NCBI GenBank assembly: GCA_016708025.1
Contig: JADJGQ010000004.1
Span: 62,001-126,000 of the forward strand
DNA from: a bacterium
GTDB lineage: Bacteria; Zixibacteria; MSB-5A5; GN15; FEB-12
Length of the DNA stretch: 64,000 bases
Direction: 5' to 3'
Positions 25,616-35,293 of this stretch are shown here, piece after piece. The translations under genes and the position numbers were made by a program. The notes below the pieces were generated by a model. The model was given only the letters and a program-made list of their open reading frames with translations. It was not told where the DNA came from and searched no databases. The first letter of the stretch is position 1. The number at the start of each line of letters is the position of its first letter.

Positions 25616-27687
25616 CGCGGACGCGGCAGGAAAATATCCGTCTTCGCGTGATTTTCGCCCTGGTGATCTTTTTCTTTTTGCTGGCGGCGGGGCGGCTGGC
25701 GCACCTGCAGTTGTATCTGGGCGAAAAGTACGCATCGATAGTCGAAAAGCAGTCGACGGGGACGATCACGATCCCGGCCGAGCGGGGAATGGTGTACGAC
25801 CGTTACGGCGCTCTCGTAGCAAAGAACGTGATCGTATCATCTTTATATGCCTATCCGAATGATGTCAGTGAAGTTGATTCGGTAGCGACATACCTCGAGA
25901 AATTCCTGGGATTGAGCCGGGGCGAGGCGGTCCAGAAGTTCAAGCTGGAGCCGCGCAAATTCCGCTGGATAAAGCGCCGTCTCGCGGATGATGAAGCGAA
26001 GATGGTGGCAGCAGACAATCCGCCCGGACTGCACCTTCGTGAAGACAGTCACCGTGCATATCCACTCGGATTAGTGGGGAAGCAGATCCTCGGGTTTACG
26101 GATATCGACAACAAGGGGCAGTCAGGTTTCGAGCTGGCGTATGACTCGATGTTGACCGGCAAAGAAGGGTATGCGGATATCCGTCGCGACGGACTGCGCA
26201 ATACGTACCGGGTCGAAGAAGCGGCGTTGTTGAAGCCGACTCCGGGGAGATCGGTCGTGTTGACGGTAGATTGGCGGTTGCAGGATATCGTCGAGAGCGA
26301 GTTAGCCCACGCGGTCGATTCGTTTAATGCGAAGCAGGGGATGGCGGTGTTCATCGATACGCGCAACGGGGATATCCTGGCGATGGCTCACTATGATCCG
26401 CTGGAGAAGGATCCGGAGAAGCCGACCAAACTCCGCGCGATCAGCGATCAATATGAACCGGGCTCGGTATTCAAGATCTTCACGGCGGCAGGAGTACTGG
26501 ATCGCCGCGATGTGAGTTATTCATCATTGGTAGATTGCGAGAACGGCGCCTGGAAAGTCGGGAAACGAGTGCTGCATGATGACAAGCGGCACGGGCTGAT
26601 GAATTTCCGCGAGATCATCGAGGTGTCATCGAATATCGGGATCGCCAAGTGGGCGATCACGGTCGACCCGGAAGAGATGTTTGACATCTATAAGAAATTT
26701 GGATTCGGGAAGAGACTTCGGTGCGGATTGCCGGGAGAAGCATCGGGTCAGTTGTTCACGCCTCCCAAATGGAATGATTTCACGGTGTCGCAGTTGGCGA
26801 TGGGGCATGCCGTGGCGGTGACGCCGTTGCAGTTGGCCTCGGCGATCGGAGTGGTGGCGAATGACGGTGAGTTACTGCGGCCGCGCCTGATCCTCGGGTA
26901 TGTTGATGACCAGGGGTATGTGGTGGAAGAGCAGAAGCGTGAAGTGCTGCATCGGGTAGTCGACAAGGGACTTGATTCATTACGAGCGTTCATGCGCGGA
27001 GTGGTGGAGAAGGGGACCGCCAAAGCGGTCAATTCCAAGGTAGTTGAGATCGCCGGGAAGACCGGGACGGCGCAATTGCCGGACCTGGAGACGGGGCGGT
27101 ACTTCCAGAATAAATATGCGGCGACGTTTGGTGGTTTTTTCCCTTATGACAATCCGACGGTAGCGGGTGCGGTAATATTGATCGATCCGCAGCCGATGCA
27201 TTACGGCGGGTTGACTTCGGGGCCGACGTTTCGCCGGATTGTCGAACGATATGCCGTGCTAAATCCTGACCTGATAACGCTGCCGGAAAGGACTCTGGCG
27301 GCGAGGTCGGGACGTGTTCGTGTGACAGTGGATCTTCCGAATTTTGTCGGTCGGGATCTGGAGGCTGCGACGCAGCTTGCGGAAGTACGAGGGATCACGT
27401 TGCGCAGCACCGCCGATGAGGGGACGGTAGTTTGGCAATACCCTCCACCCGACCGTAAAGTGGATGAGGGCGACGAGGTCGTCGCCCTTGTCACCAATCC
27501 GGCGGACAGTGTGATGCGGATGCCGGATCTGGTTGGATTGCCGGTGAAGAAAGTTACGGCGCTGCTGAGTCATGTCGGCGCGAAATTCCATATCCGGGGG
27601 ACCGGGCGAGTGGTGGCAACGTCAATAGCGGCGGGGGAGCCATTCGATCCCAAAGTGCCGGTCAACGTGGAATGTCAATCGATCTGA
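25612..27687 (+). CDS. ftsI: Septal peptidoglycan transpeptidase with PASTA domains (FtsI/PBP3)
   Basis: 691 residues. Short cytoplasmic part, membrane segment (about 10-32), dimerisation domain, then the transpeptidase with S285-x-x-K288 (YEPGSVFKIF), S339-S-N341 (EVSSNIGIAKW) and K483-T-G (GKTGTAQLP). It cross-links septal peptidoglycan in the periplasm with FtsW. The C-terminus carries two PASTA-like modules (about 560-691: VDLPNFVGRDLEAATQLAEVRG and MRMPDLVGLPVKKVTALLSH), as in Spo0-type and Gram-positive class B PBPs, less usual for proteobacterial FtsI. It overlaps ftsL by four bases. Confidence 0.96.
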   Translation: MTRTRQENIRLRVIFALVIFFFLLAAGRLAHLQLYLGEKYASIVEKQSTGTITIPAERGMVYDRYGALVAKNVIVSSLYAYPNDVSEVDSVATYLEKFLGLSRGEAVQKFKLEPRKFRWIKRRLADDEAKMVAADNPPGLHLREDSHRAYPLGLVGKQILGFTDIDNKGQSGFELAYDSMLTGKEGYADIRRDGLRNTYRVEEAALLKPTPGRSVVLTVDWRLQDIVESELAHAVDSFNAKQGMAVFIDTRNGDILAMAHYDPLEKDPEKPTKLRAISDQYEPGSVFKIFTAAGVLDRRDVSYSSLVDCENGAWKVGKRVLHDDKRHGLMNFREIIEVSSNIGIAKWAITVDPEEMFDIYKKFGFGKRLRCGLPGEASGQLFTPPKWNDFTVSQLAMGHAVAVTPLQLASAIGVVANDGELLRPRLILGYVDDQGYVVEEQKREVLHRVVDKGLDSLRAFMRGVVEKGTAKAVNSKVVEIAGKTGTAQLPDLETGRYFQNKYAATFGGFFPYDNPTVAGAVILIDPQPMHYGGLTSGPTFRRIVERYAVLNPDLITLPERTLAARSGRVRVTVDLPNFVGRDLEAATQLAEVRGITLRSTADEGTVVWQYPPPDRKVDEGDEVVALVTNPADSVMRMPDLVGLPVKKVTALLSHVGAKFHIRGTGRVVATSIAAGEPFDPKVPVNVECQSI

Positions 27688-27694
27688 AGGGTGC

Positions 27695-29182
27695 ATGAAA
27701 CTAAACGAATTGGTAGCTGAGGTTGAAGGCGCGATCATCACCGGGAACGGTGAGGTAGATATCGAAAATCTCGAGTACGATTCGCGACAGATCCGTCCGG
27801 GGTCGCTATTCATGGCGGTCAAGGGATTCAAGGAAGACGGGTACACTTATGTGACGCAGGCACTGCAGAACGGCGCGGTGGCGGTGATGGGAGAGCGAGA
27901 AGGGGCCGAAGGGGCCGCGGTCCATGTGCAGGTGCCGGATATCCGGAAGGCGATGGCGGATGTATCCGCGCGCTTTTACGGCTACCCCGGGATGCGGATC
28001 AAAGTGTGCGGCGTGACCGGCACCAATGGAAAGACGACGACCTGCAACCTGATCAAGAAGATCATGGAAGCGCGAGGAAAGAAAGTCGGCCTGGTGACCT
28101 CGTTGTTGTACGATACCGGCGATGAGCAGTTTGTGGCATATCGGACGACGCCGGAGTCGCTGGATATGCAGCGGTTGCTGTTTTTGATGCGGAAGAATAA
28201 CTGTGTGAATGCGGTAATAGAGACCTCGTCGCACGCGCTGGCGCTTCACCGGGTGGACAATATCAATTATCGGGTGGCAGTGTATACGAATTTGACGCGG
28301 GACCATCTCGATTTTCATGGAACGATGGAAGATTACTACCAGGCGAAAGCGATGCTGGTGCAGAAGCTTCAGGGGCCGATGAGTTACGCGGTGATCAATC
28401 TGGATGTGCCGGAGTTTCACCAGTTGTTCGGTGAATTGAGCGGACCATTCATCGCCTACTCGCTGGGAAATAAAGAAGCGGATGTGTATGCCGGTGATTA
28501 TGAGATCAAGCCGGACAAGACCATATTCGACCTGGTGACGCCGATGGGGACGCGGACGGTGTCGTTCAGACTGCCGGGGCAGTTCAATTTGATGAATGCA
28601 CTGGCGGCGGCGGCAGGCGGGTTGGCGGCGGGGATCGACCTGGATACGGTGGTGAAGGGGTTGGAAGACGCGGAGCCGATACCGGGGCGCTTCAACTATG
28701 TCGAGATGGGTCAGCCGTTTGCGGTGTATGTCGACTACGCTCACACACCGGATGCGATCGAACGGTTATGTGAAGCCTCGCGCGGCGTGATGAAGCGCGG
28801 GCGAATACTGTTGATGTTTGGGTGCGGCGGAGATCGCGACACGGGGAAACGTCCGCTGATGGGAACCGCGGCGACGACCTTTGCGGATCATGTGGTGGTG
28901 ACTTCGGATAATCCGCGCACGGAAGATCCGCTGGAGATAATCGAGATGATCAAGCCCGGACTGAAAGGGCACAATTACGAAATACATGCGGACCGTCGCG
29001 GGGCGATCGCGGCGATCCTGGCCAAGGCACGTCCGGGTGATGTGGTACTGCTTGCCGGTAAAGGGGCAGAACGGTACCAGGAAATCAACGGAGTAAAGCA
29101 CGAGTTCGATGATGCCACCGAGGCAAAGCGGGCACTCGAACAACTCGGATATACCGGCGCAGTCGCCACAGAGGGACGTTGA
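27695..29182 (+). CDS. murE: UDP-MurNAc-L-Ala-D-Glu:meso-DAP ligase
   Basis: Cytoplasmic ATP-dependent ligase adding the third stem-peptide residue. 495 residues with the Mur ligase pattern: DSRQIRPGSLFMAVKG, ATP loop VTGTNGKTTTCNLIKK, TTPESLDMQ, NLTRDHLDFHGTMEDY with the carbamylated-lysine region, and the C-terminal VDYAHTPDAIE. The residue set D405-N-P-R408 in VVTSDNPRTEDPLEI is the recognised signature for meso-diaminopimelate rather than lysine, so the wall is probably DAP type. AAGGGTG precedes ATG 27695. It overlaps murF by four bases. Confidence 0.97.
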   Translation: MKLNELVAEVEGAIITGNGEVDIENLEYDSRQIRPGSLFMAVKGFKEDGYTYVTQALQNGAVAVMGEREGAEGAAVHVQVPDIRKAMADVSARFYGYPGMRIKVCGVTGTNGKTTTCNLIKKIMEARGKKVGLVTSLLYDTGDEQFVAYRTTPESLDMQRLLFLMRKNNCVNAVIETSSHALALHRVDNINYRVAVYTNLTRDHLDFHGTMEDYYQAKAMLVQKLQGPMSYAVINLDVPEFHQLFGELSGPFIAYSLGNKEADVYAGDYEIKPDKTIFDLVTPMGTRTVSFRLPGQFNLMNALAAAAGGLAAGIDLDTVVKGLEDAEPIPGRFNYVEMGQPFAVYVDYAHTPDAIERLCEASRGVMKRGRILLMFGCGGDRDTGKRPLMGTAATTFADHVVVTSDNPRTEDPLEIIEMIKPGLKGHNYEIHADRRGAIAAILAKARPGDVVLLAGKGAERYQEINGVKHEFDDATEAKRALEQLGYTGAVATEGR

Positions 29183-30570
29183 TCAGTTTGCGATTCGACC
29201 AATTAGCGCAGATGACCGGTGGCAGGTTACAGACCGCCGGAAGTGGAGAACGGACATTTGCCGGAGTCTCCATTGACAGCCGCACGCTCAAGGCGGGCGA
29301 GTTGTTCATTGCGTTGCGCGGAGAGCGAGTCGACGGGCACAATTTTATCGCACAGGCGATCGAGCGCGGCGCGGCGGGATTGATGACGGAGTTGTCATTC
29401 CAGGGTCCGGCGCTGACGAGTGATGTCGCGATCGTGGCGGTGCCGAACAGCCATGAAGCGATGATGTCGCTGGCGCGGCAGTATCGGGATATGACCTCGG
29501 CGAAGGTGGTCGGTATCACCGGTTCGAACGGGAAAACGACAACGAAAGAGATCACCTATACCCTGTTGAGCGCCGTAGACAAGGATGTCTACCGCTCTTC
29601 AGGGAATTTGAATAATCTGTTCGGGATGCCGCTCGCGATCATGGCGATGCCGAAGGAGACGCGGGTGGCGGTGCTGGAGATGGGGATCTCGCAGCCTGGT
29701 GAAATGACCAAGCTGACGCAGATCGTCCGTCCGGACCTTGCGGTGATCACCAATATCGGCGCGACCCATCTGGAATTTCTTGGATCACTCGAAGGGGTGG
29801 CCCGGGCCAAGCTGGAGATGGTGGCCAGTTCATCGCCGGAGATACCGGTGATCATCAATGCGGATGATCCGGTGCTGACGAGAGAGATCAGCATGTACCG
29901 GGATAACTACATCACGTTTGGGATCACGCACGCGGCGACATTCGAGCCGGAGAAGATCCAGCGCCAGTCCGATGGAACGGCGATTGTGACGATCGAAGGA
30001 CACCGCTTCCGGTTGCCGCTGTTCGGAGAACACCAAGTTTACAATTTGCTGACTGGGTACGCGGTGGCACGGACGCTGGGATATGGTTTTGACGCGGTTG
30101 ACACCGAAGCGATCCAGTTTGTGACGGCGCCGATGCGCGGTCAGACGGTGACGCAGCGGGGAGTGACGTTTATTGTCGACTGCTACAATGCGAATCCGGA
30201 ATCGGTGCGGCTTGGGCTGAAATCATTTGCGACGATGGAGACAAGCGGACGCCGGATCATCATTCTCGGAGATATGCTGGAGCTGGGCGCACAGGCGCAG
30301 GAATATCATCGACAGATCGGGGCATTGCTGGCGCAGCAGCCATTTGATCTGGCGGTCGGCGTGGGACCATTGGCGAAGTCGATCATCGGGTCCGCCGCCG
30401 AGGGTGGCGCGCCAAAAGAGAGATTACAGCATTTCGGCGATGCATCGACTGCCGCAAAAGAGCTGGTTGGCATGTTCAAGTCCGGCGATTTGGTGTATAT
30501 CAAGGGGTCGCGCGGAATCGGGTTGGAGCGGGTTTTCAATGAGTTTACCGGTGAAGGAGCAGGGCACTAA
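29179..30570 (+). CDS. murF: UDP-MurNAc-tripeptide D-alanyl-D-alanine ligase
   Basis: Adds D-Ala-D-Ala to the UDP-MurNAc-tripeptide in the cytoplasm. 463 residues: GVSIDSRTLKAGELFIALRGERVDGHNFIAQA, ATP loop ITGSNGKTTTKEITY, NLNNLFGMPL, NIGATHLEFLGSLEGVARAK, and FIVDCYNANPESVRLGL with LGDMLELG near the C-terminus. Start is TTG at 29179 inside the murE stop (TTGA) with GAGGG just before. No ddl gene for D-Ala-D-Ala ligase lies in this cluster. Confidence 0.97.
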   Translation: MISLRFDQLAQMTGGRLQTAGSGERTFAGVSIDSRTLKAGELFIALRGERVDGHNFIAQAIERGAAGLMTELSFQGPALTSDVAIVAVPNSHEAMMSLARQYRDMTSAKVVGITGSNGKTTTKEITYTLLSAVDKDVYRSSGNLNNLFGMPLAIMAMPKETRVAVLEMGISQPGEMTKLTQIVRPDLAVITNIGATHLEFLGSLEGVARAKLEMVASSSPEIPVIINADDPVLTREISMYRDNYITFGITHAATFEPEKIQRQSDGTAIVTIEGHRFRLPLFGEHQVYNLLTGYAVARTLGYGFDAVDTEAIQFVTAPMRGQTVTQRGVTFIVDCYNANPESVRLGLKSFATMETSGRRIIILGDMLELGAQAQEYHRQIGALLAQQPFDLAVGVGPLAKSIIGSAAEGGAPKERLQHFGDASTAAKELVGMFKSGDLVYIKGSRGIGLERVFNEFTGEGAGH

Positions 30571-31658
30571 TGTTCTACTACTTCCTGGTGCCGCTCACCG
30601 AATATTTCAGCGGATTCAATCTGTTCCGCTATATCACGTTCCGGACGGCCGGGGCAACCATCACGGCATTGCTGATCTGTTTGATATTCGGGCCTTTGTT
30701 CATCAAGTGGCTCCAGAAAAAGCAGATCGGCGAAGAGATCCGCGTAGATGGACCGCAGAGTCATAAGAAAAAAGCTGGCACGCCGACGATGGGCGGGATC
30801 ATCATCCTGACCGGTATCATATTGCCGACGCTTCTCTGGGCGAACCTCTCTAATTTCTACGTCTTGATGTGCTTGTTAGTGACGATCTGGTTGGGGGGGC
30901 TGGGGTATCTGGATGATTATTTCAAGGCGATCAAAAAGCAGAAATCGGGATTGGTCGCGCGGAAGAAATTTGCCGGGCAGATCGCATTGGGAGTGATCTT
31001 TGCATTGGCTCTGGTGTATCTCGCTCCTGAGGGACGATACGACGGTACAACCTCGATCCCATTTTTCAAGAATTTCGTTTTCAATCTGGGGATACTGTAT
31101 ATCCCGTGGATCGTTTTTGTGCTGGCGGGGACCTCGAATGCGGTGAACCTGGCGGATGGGCTGGATGGGTTGGCGATCGGTCTGATCGGGATCTGCTTCA
31201 TGGCGTTCACGGCGATCGTGTATGTAACGGGTCGACTTGATTATTCGAATTATCTGCAGATCGATTATCTGCCGGGGACGGGAGAGCTGACGGTCTTTTG
31301 CGGCGCGGTGCTTGGGTCGGCGCTCGGATTCTTGTGGTTTAATTCGCATCCGGCGCAGGTCTTCATGGGGGATACCGGCTCGCTGGCATTGGGCGGCGCG
31401 CTGGGGGCGATCGGAATACTGCTGAAGAAAGAATTATTGCTGGTGATCGTAGGAGGCGTGTTCGTGGTGACCGCGCTCTCAGTGATCATCCAGGTATTGT
31501 CCTATCGGTATCGCGGCGGGAAGCGGGTTTTCAAAATGGCGCCGCTCCATCATCATTTCGAATTATCCGGGTGGCATGAAAATAAAGTGGTGATCCGGTT
31601 CTGGATCATGGGGGCGTTGTGCGCGTTGTTGACGCTCGCGACGTTGAAAATACGATGA
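30570..31658 (+). CDS. mraY: Phospho-N-acetylmuramoyl-pentapeptide transferase
   Basis: Ten-segment membrane enzyme that moves phospho-MurNAc-pentapeptide to undecaprenyl phosphate, forming lipid I. 362 residues, normal length. Conserved parts: KKKAGTPTMGGIIIL, GYLDDYFKAIKKQKSGL (catalytic DD), NAVNLADGLDGLAIG, SHPAQVFMGDTGSLALGG and KMAPLHHHFELSGWHENKVVIRFWI with the HHH cluster. Overlaps the murF stop by one base (TAATG) and murD by ATGA. Confidence 0.97.
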   Translation: MFYYFLVPLTEYFSGFNLFRYITFRTAGATITALLICLIFGPLFIKWLQKKQIGEEIRVDGPQSHKKKAGTPTMGGIIILTGIILPTLLWANLSNFYVLMCLLVTIWLGGLGYLDDYFKAIKKQKSGLVARKKFAGQIALGVIFALALVYLAPEGRYDGTTSIPFFKNFVFNLGILYIPWIVFVLAGTSNAVNLADGLDGLAIGLIGICFMAFTAIVYVTGRLDYSNYLQIDYLPGTGELTVFCGAVLGSALGFLWFNSHPAQVFMGDTGSLALGGALGAIGILLKKELLLVIVGGVFVVTALSVIIQVLSYRYRGGKRVFKMAPLHHHFELSGWHENKVVIRFWIMGALCALLTLATLKIR

Positions 31659-33046
31659 CGTTAGAAGAGAAGATCAGAGGAAGACGAGTCGGTATTCTCG
31701 GGATGGCGCGTTCCGGCGTGGCCTCGGCGATCCTTGCGAAGCGCAAGGGAGGGAAGCCGTTTGTCTCAGATAATGCTCGGGCGGAGTTGTTGAGCGAGCC
31801 GATCGCGCGCCTGCAGAAGGCGGGGATCGAGTTCGAGGTGGGCGGGCATACCGACCGGCTGCTCGGCTGCGACTATATAGTCGTTTCGCCGGGTGTGCCG
31901 TTGACGATGGAGATGCTCAAGCGAGCACGCGCGGCCAACATACCGATCTTTTCAGAGCTTGAATTTGCCGCGTGGTTCTGCGCGGGACAAATCGTGGCGA
32001 TCACCGGCACGAACGGCAAGACGACGACGACGTCACTGACGGGCGAGATATTCAAGGCGGCGGGTGTGCCGACGTATGTGTGCGGCAATATCGGCGTGGC
32101 ATTTACGGATATTGCCGATCAGGTGCCATCGAATGGTGTCGCGGTGGTGGAAGTTTCCAGTTTCCAGTTGGAGACGGTGGCGGATTTTCGACCGAAAGCG
32201 TGCGTGATCCTGAATATCACGCCGGATCATCTGGATCGGCATGGTTCGATGGATGGATATAAGCGGGTGAAGTACCGCATCACGGAGAATCAGGGGCCGG
32301 AAGATTATTTCATTGTCAATCGGGATGATGAGATCCTGATGACCGATCCGGCGCAGACGCAGGCGACAAGACTGCAGTTCTCGATCAAAGATGATATCGC
32401 GGCGAATACGTTCGTGCGAGATGGCGCGCTCTGGATACGATTCAAAGGGCGCGAGACTAAAGTGATCGCGACGGATGAGATAACGATACAGGGGCCGCAC
32501 AATCTGCAGAATGCGGCGGCGGCGGTGTCGCTGGCGATGACGCTCGATATTCCAGTGAGCGCGATGGCGCAGGCATTAAAGTCATTCCCCGGAGTGGAAC
32601 ATCGGCTGGAGAAAGCCGGAGTGGTGGCGGGAATCACGTTCATCAATGATTCCAAAGCGACAAATGTTGATTCGGTGGTGGTGGCGATCCGTTCGATGCG
32701 GACCCCGACCTATCTCATTATGGGTGGGCGGCACAAAGGGGCGCCGTATACGCCGATCATCGAGGTCGGCAAGCCTATGATCCAGGGCGTGATCGCGATC
32801 GGCGAATCGCGCGAGAAGATATTCAACGATCTGGGGAAAGCATTCCCGGTCAGTTTTGCGGCAACGCTCGAAGAAGCGGTACACAAAGGATTTGAGATGG
32901 CGCATCCGGGGGAGACCGTGCTGTTGTCACCGGGGTGCTCCAGTTTTGATATGTTCGAGAATTTTGAACATCGCGGGCGCGTCTTCAAGGAGACGGTCGC
33001 ATCGCTCAGAAATGGAAAGAAGAAGAGTGAGTCAGTCGGTCGCTAA
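31655..33046 (+). CDS. murD: UDP-MurNAc-L-alanine:D-glutamate ligase
   Basis: Cytoplasmic ligase adding D-glutamate. About 463 residues: GILGMARSGVASAILAKRKG at the N-terminal Rossmann part, VVSPGVPL, ATP loop ITGTNGKTTTTSLTGEIF, EVSSFQLETV, LNITPDHLDRHG, GVEHRLEKAGVVAGITFINDSKATNVDS, and the C-terminal LLSPGCSSFDMFENFEHRGRVFKE. ATG 31655 overlaps the mraY stop by ATGA, so I prefer it over an upstream GTG at 31619. Its 3' end overlaps ftsW. Confidence 0.97.
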   Translation: MTLEEKIRGRRVGILGMARSGVASAILAKRKGGKPFVSDNARAELLSEPIARLQKAGIEFEVGGHTDRLLGCDYIVVSPGVPLTMEMLKRARAANIPIFSELEFAAWFCAGQIVAITGTNGKTTTTSLTGEIFKAAGVPTYVCGNIGVAFTDIADQVPSNGVAVVEVSSFQLETVADFRPKACVILNITPDHLDRHGSMDGYKRVKYRITENQGPEDYFIVNRDDEILMTDPAQTQATRLQFSIKDDIAANTFVRDGALWIRFKGRETKVIATDEITIQGPHNLQNAAAAVSLAMTLDIPVSAMAQALKSFPGVEHRLEKAGVVAGITFINDSKATNVDSVVVAIRSMRTPTYLIMGGRHKGAPYTPIIEVGKPMIQGVIAIGESREKIFNDLGKAFPVSFAATLEEAVHKGFEMAHPGETVLLSPGCSSFDMFENFEHRGRVFKETVASLRNGKKKSESVGR

Positions 33047-34127
33047 ACCTCGTTTTGACGAGACGTTGCTGTTTCTCTATCTGGGGATAGTGGCGTTTGG
33101 CCTGATCATGGTCTATTCGACGTCATCGATCATGGCAGATGGCCGGTTCGGCTCGCATTTCCATTTCCTCAAGCAGCAGGCGGTCTGGATGGTGGTGTCG
33201 CTGTTGATGATGTTCGCGATATTCCGGATCGATCTGCAGAGATGGGCGGCGCTTTCAGTGCCAGCATTGTTTGTCACGTTTATCCTGTTGGCGTTGGTTT
33301 TTTTCATGCCGGCACGCAACGGAGCGCACCGCTGGCTGATGCTTGGGCCGATGACGTTGCAACCATCGGAGCTCTTCAAGTTTGTCACGATCTACTATCT
33401 GGCGTTTTCGTTGTCGAATCCAAAGCGAGATCTGAATTCGATTCGGCAGTTGATGTTGCCCTACGGTCCGCTTCTGGGGGCAGGATTAGGATTGATCCTG
33501 CTTGAACCAAATTTGGGAATGACGATTTTGGTGTTCTTCACGGCGCTGGGGATATTTTTCCTGGCGGGACTTCGAATCAAGCATATCCTGGCGGCGGCGC
33601 TTCCGCTGGTGGCGACGGCATCGTTTGTAGTGTTTGTGATCGGATACAAGAAAGCGCGAATTCTTGACCATATCGCGGCGGTGGTTGATCCGTTGCAAGG
33701 GAGTTATCAGGTCAAGCAGTCGGCATTGACACTTGGCGCGGGGGGGCTGCTTGGTACCGGACTTGGCGAGGGGAGACAGAAGCTGTTTTTCCTGCCGTAT
33801 CCGCACACCGATTTCATTTTCAGCGCCACGGGTGAAGAGATCGGATTCATCGGATTGGTGGTGTTGTTGATCGGGCTGTTTTTCATCCTCTGGCGTGGAT
33901 TCAAGATCGCGGCGGCACAGCCGGATCGATTTGGCTATCTGATGGCAGCCGGGACAACCTGGTCGCTCTTCATCAATATGGCGGTTAATATCGGCGTGGT
34001 GACGGCGCTCATTCCGGTGACGGGGCTTCCGCTGCCGTTCATTTCATACGGTGGGTCATCGCTGCTGTTTTCCAGTTTGGGAATAGCTGTGCTTTTGAAT
34101 CTGTCGCGACGGGTGGTGAGAGCATGA
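33012..34127 (+). CDS. ftsW: FtsW, septal peptidoglycan polymerase (SEDS family)
   Basis: About 371 residues with about ten membrane segments. SEDS glycosyltransferases polymerise lipid II at the septum together with FtsI. Seen: LIMVYSTSSIMAD, QQAVWMVVSLLMMF, NGAHRWLMLGPMTLQPSELFKF, LLEPNLGMTILVFFTALGIFFLAGL, and LPLPFISYGGSSLLFSSLGIAVLLNLSRR. ATG 33012 or GTG 33027 are both plausible; each overlaps the end of murD. The frame is open much further upstream, but only as a shadow of murD. Overlaps murG by ATGA. Confidence 0.95.
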   Translation: MERRRVSQSVAKPRFDETLLFLYLGIVAFGLIMVYSTSSIMADGRFGSHFHFLKQQAVWMVVSLLMMFAIFRIDLQRWAALSVPALFVTFILLALVFFMPARNGAHRWLMLGPMTLQPSELFKFVTIYYLAFSLSNPKRDLNSIRQLMLPYGPLLGAGLGLILLEPNLGMTILVFFTALGIFFLAGLRIKHILAAALPLVATASFVVFVIGYKKARILDHIAAVVDPLQGSYQVKQSALTLGAGGLLGTGLGEGRQKLFFLPYPHTDFIFSATGEEIGFIGLVVLLIGLFFILWRGFKIAAAQPDRFGYLMAAGTTWSLFINMAVNIGVVTALIPVTGLPLPFISYGGSSLLFSSLGIAVLLNLSRRVVRA

Positions 34128-35293
34128 CCACTGCGCGGCTGATCTTTGCCGGCGGCGGCACGGGGGGGCACTTGTATCCGGCGATCGCGATCGCGGATCG
34201 GATGAAAGAGATGCTGTCATCGAAAATGCCGGTGGAGATCATCTTTGTCGGGACGAAGCGCGGGATCGAGTACCGGGTGCGTGAGACGCTGGGCTATCCG
34301 TTACATCTGATAAATATCCGGGGGATAGCGCGTTCATTTACGTTCTCGAATCTGGCGGTGCCGTTTTTGATAGTCAGCGCGATGTTCAAGGCGAATGCGC
34401 TGGTGAAAAAGTTTGCGCCGCATGTGGTGGTGGGGACCGGCGGATATGTTTCATGGCCGGTGCTGAGAGCGGCGAGCGGTCAGAAGATCACGACAGTGTT
34501 GCAGGAGCAGAATTCATTTCCGGGCGTGACGACGCGTCAGTTGGCGCCGAAAGCAACACGGATATATCTCGGATTCGGTAAAGCATCGGAGATGCTCAAG
34601 ACGAGTGGAGAGATGATCGTGACCGGGAATCCGGTGCGCGCGAATATCTCCAAGGGGGATCGCGCGGAAGCGATGAAGGCGTTCGGGCTTGATCCGAACA
34701 AGAAAACGATTTTGGTGATCGGTGGAAGTCAGGGGGCGCGGAGTGTGAATCAGGCGGTGCTGCAGGGATTGCAGAAGTCGGTTCTGCCTGATGGGTATCA
34801 GTTGCTGTGGCAGACGGGCAAGAGGGATTACACGGAGGTATCCGCGGCTGCGGGTGCAAAGGCGAAAAGTCACGCCCTCTTCCCGTTTGAATCACGCATG
34901 GAGTTGGTGTACGCGGCGGCGGATGTGGCGATCGCGCGCGCCGGGGCGATCACGCTGGCAGAGATAGAAGCGTGCGCGATACCATCGGTCTTGATCCCGT
35001 ATCCGCATGCGGCGGGAGATCACCAGCGGAAGAACGCAGAGGAGTTTGCGCGTCAGGGGTATGCCACGGTGATCGATGAGAATGAACTGGCGGGGCACGA
35101 TCCGTTGAGTGAAGCGGTCGCGCTGATCAGTTCCGGCAAAGCGGCGCAGATGCGCACGGCGATGCGGCAGGCGAATGAGAAGAGAAGTCCGGCAGTCGAC
35201 ATAATTGCGAATGATATTGTGAACCTCGTAACCATGGCGATGCAGCCGGGAGCGGTGAGTGACCATAGAGCAATTGACAACAAAGGCCGTTAA
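34124..35293 (+). CDS. murG: Lipid I N-acetylglucosaminyltransferase
   Basis: Membrane-associated GT28 enzyme that makes lipid II from lipid I and UDP-GlcNAc. 389 residues; the GT-B hallmarks are FAGGGTGGHLYPAIAIADRM, GTKRGIEYRV, VVGTGGYVSWPVLRAAS, VLQEQNSFPGVTTR, VIGGSQGARSVNQAV and the donor site AIARAGAITLAEIEACAIPSVLIPYPHAAGDHQRKNAEEF. Slightly longer than average at the C-terminus. Starts inside the ftsW stop. Confidence 0.97.
   Translation: MTTARLIFAGGGTGGHLYPAIAIADRMKEMLSSKMPVEIIFVGTKRGIEYRVRETLGYPLHLINIRGIARSFTFSNLAVPFLIVSAMFKANALVKKFAPHVVVGTGGYVSWPVLRAASGQKITTVLQEQNSFPGVTTRQLAPKATRIYLGFGKASEMLKTSGEMIVTGNPVRANISKGDRAEAMKAFGLDPNKKTILVIGGSQGARSVNQAVLQGLQKSVLPDGYQLLWQTGKRDYTEVSAAAGAKAKSHALFPFESRMELVYAAADVAIARAGAITLAEIEACAIPSVLIPYPHAAGDHQRKNAEEFARQGYATVIDENELAGHDPLSEAVALISSGKAAQMRTAMRQANEKRSPAVDIIANDIVNLVTMAMQPGAVSDHRAIDNKGR

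Noticed and set aside
27806..28744. Open frame of 312 codons opposite murE
   Set aside because: Reverse shadow of a clear Mur ligase; composition rich in H, R and Q is typical of antisense frames in GC-rich genes.
32856..33011. Upstream extension of ftsW
   Set aside because: The residues are arginine- and cysteine-rich and lie fully inside murD in another frame; ftsW starts at 33012 or 33027.
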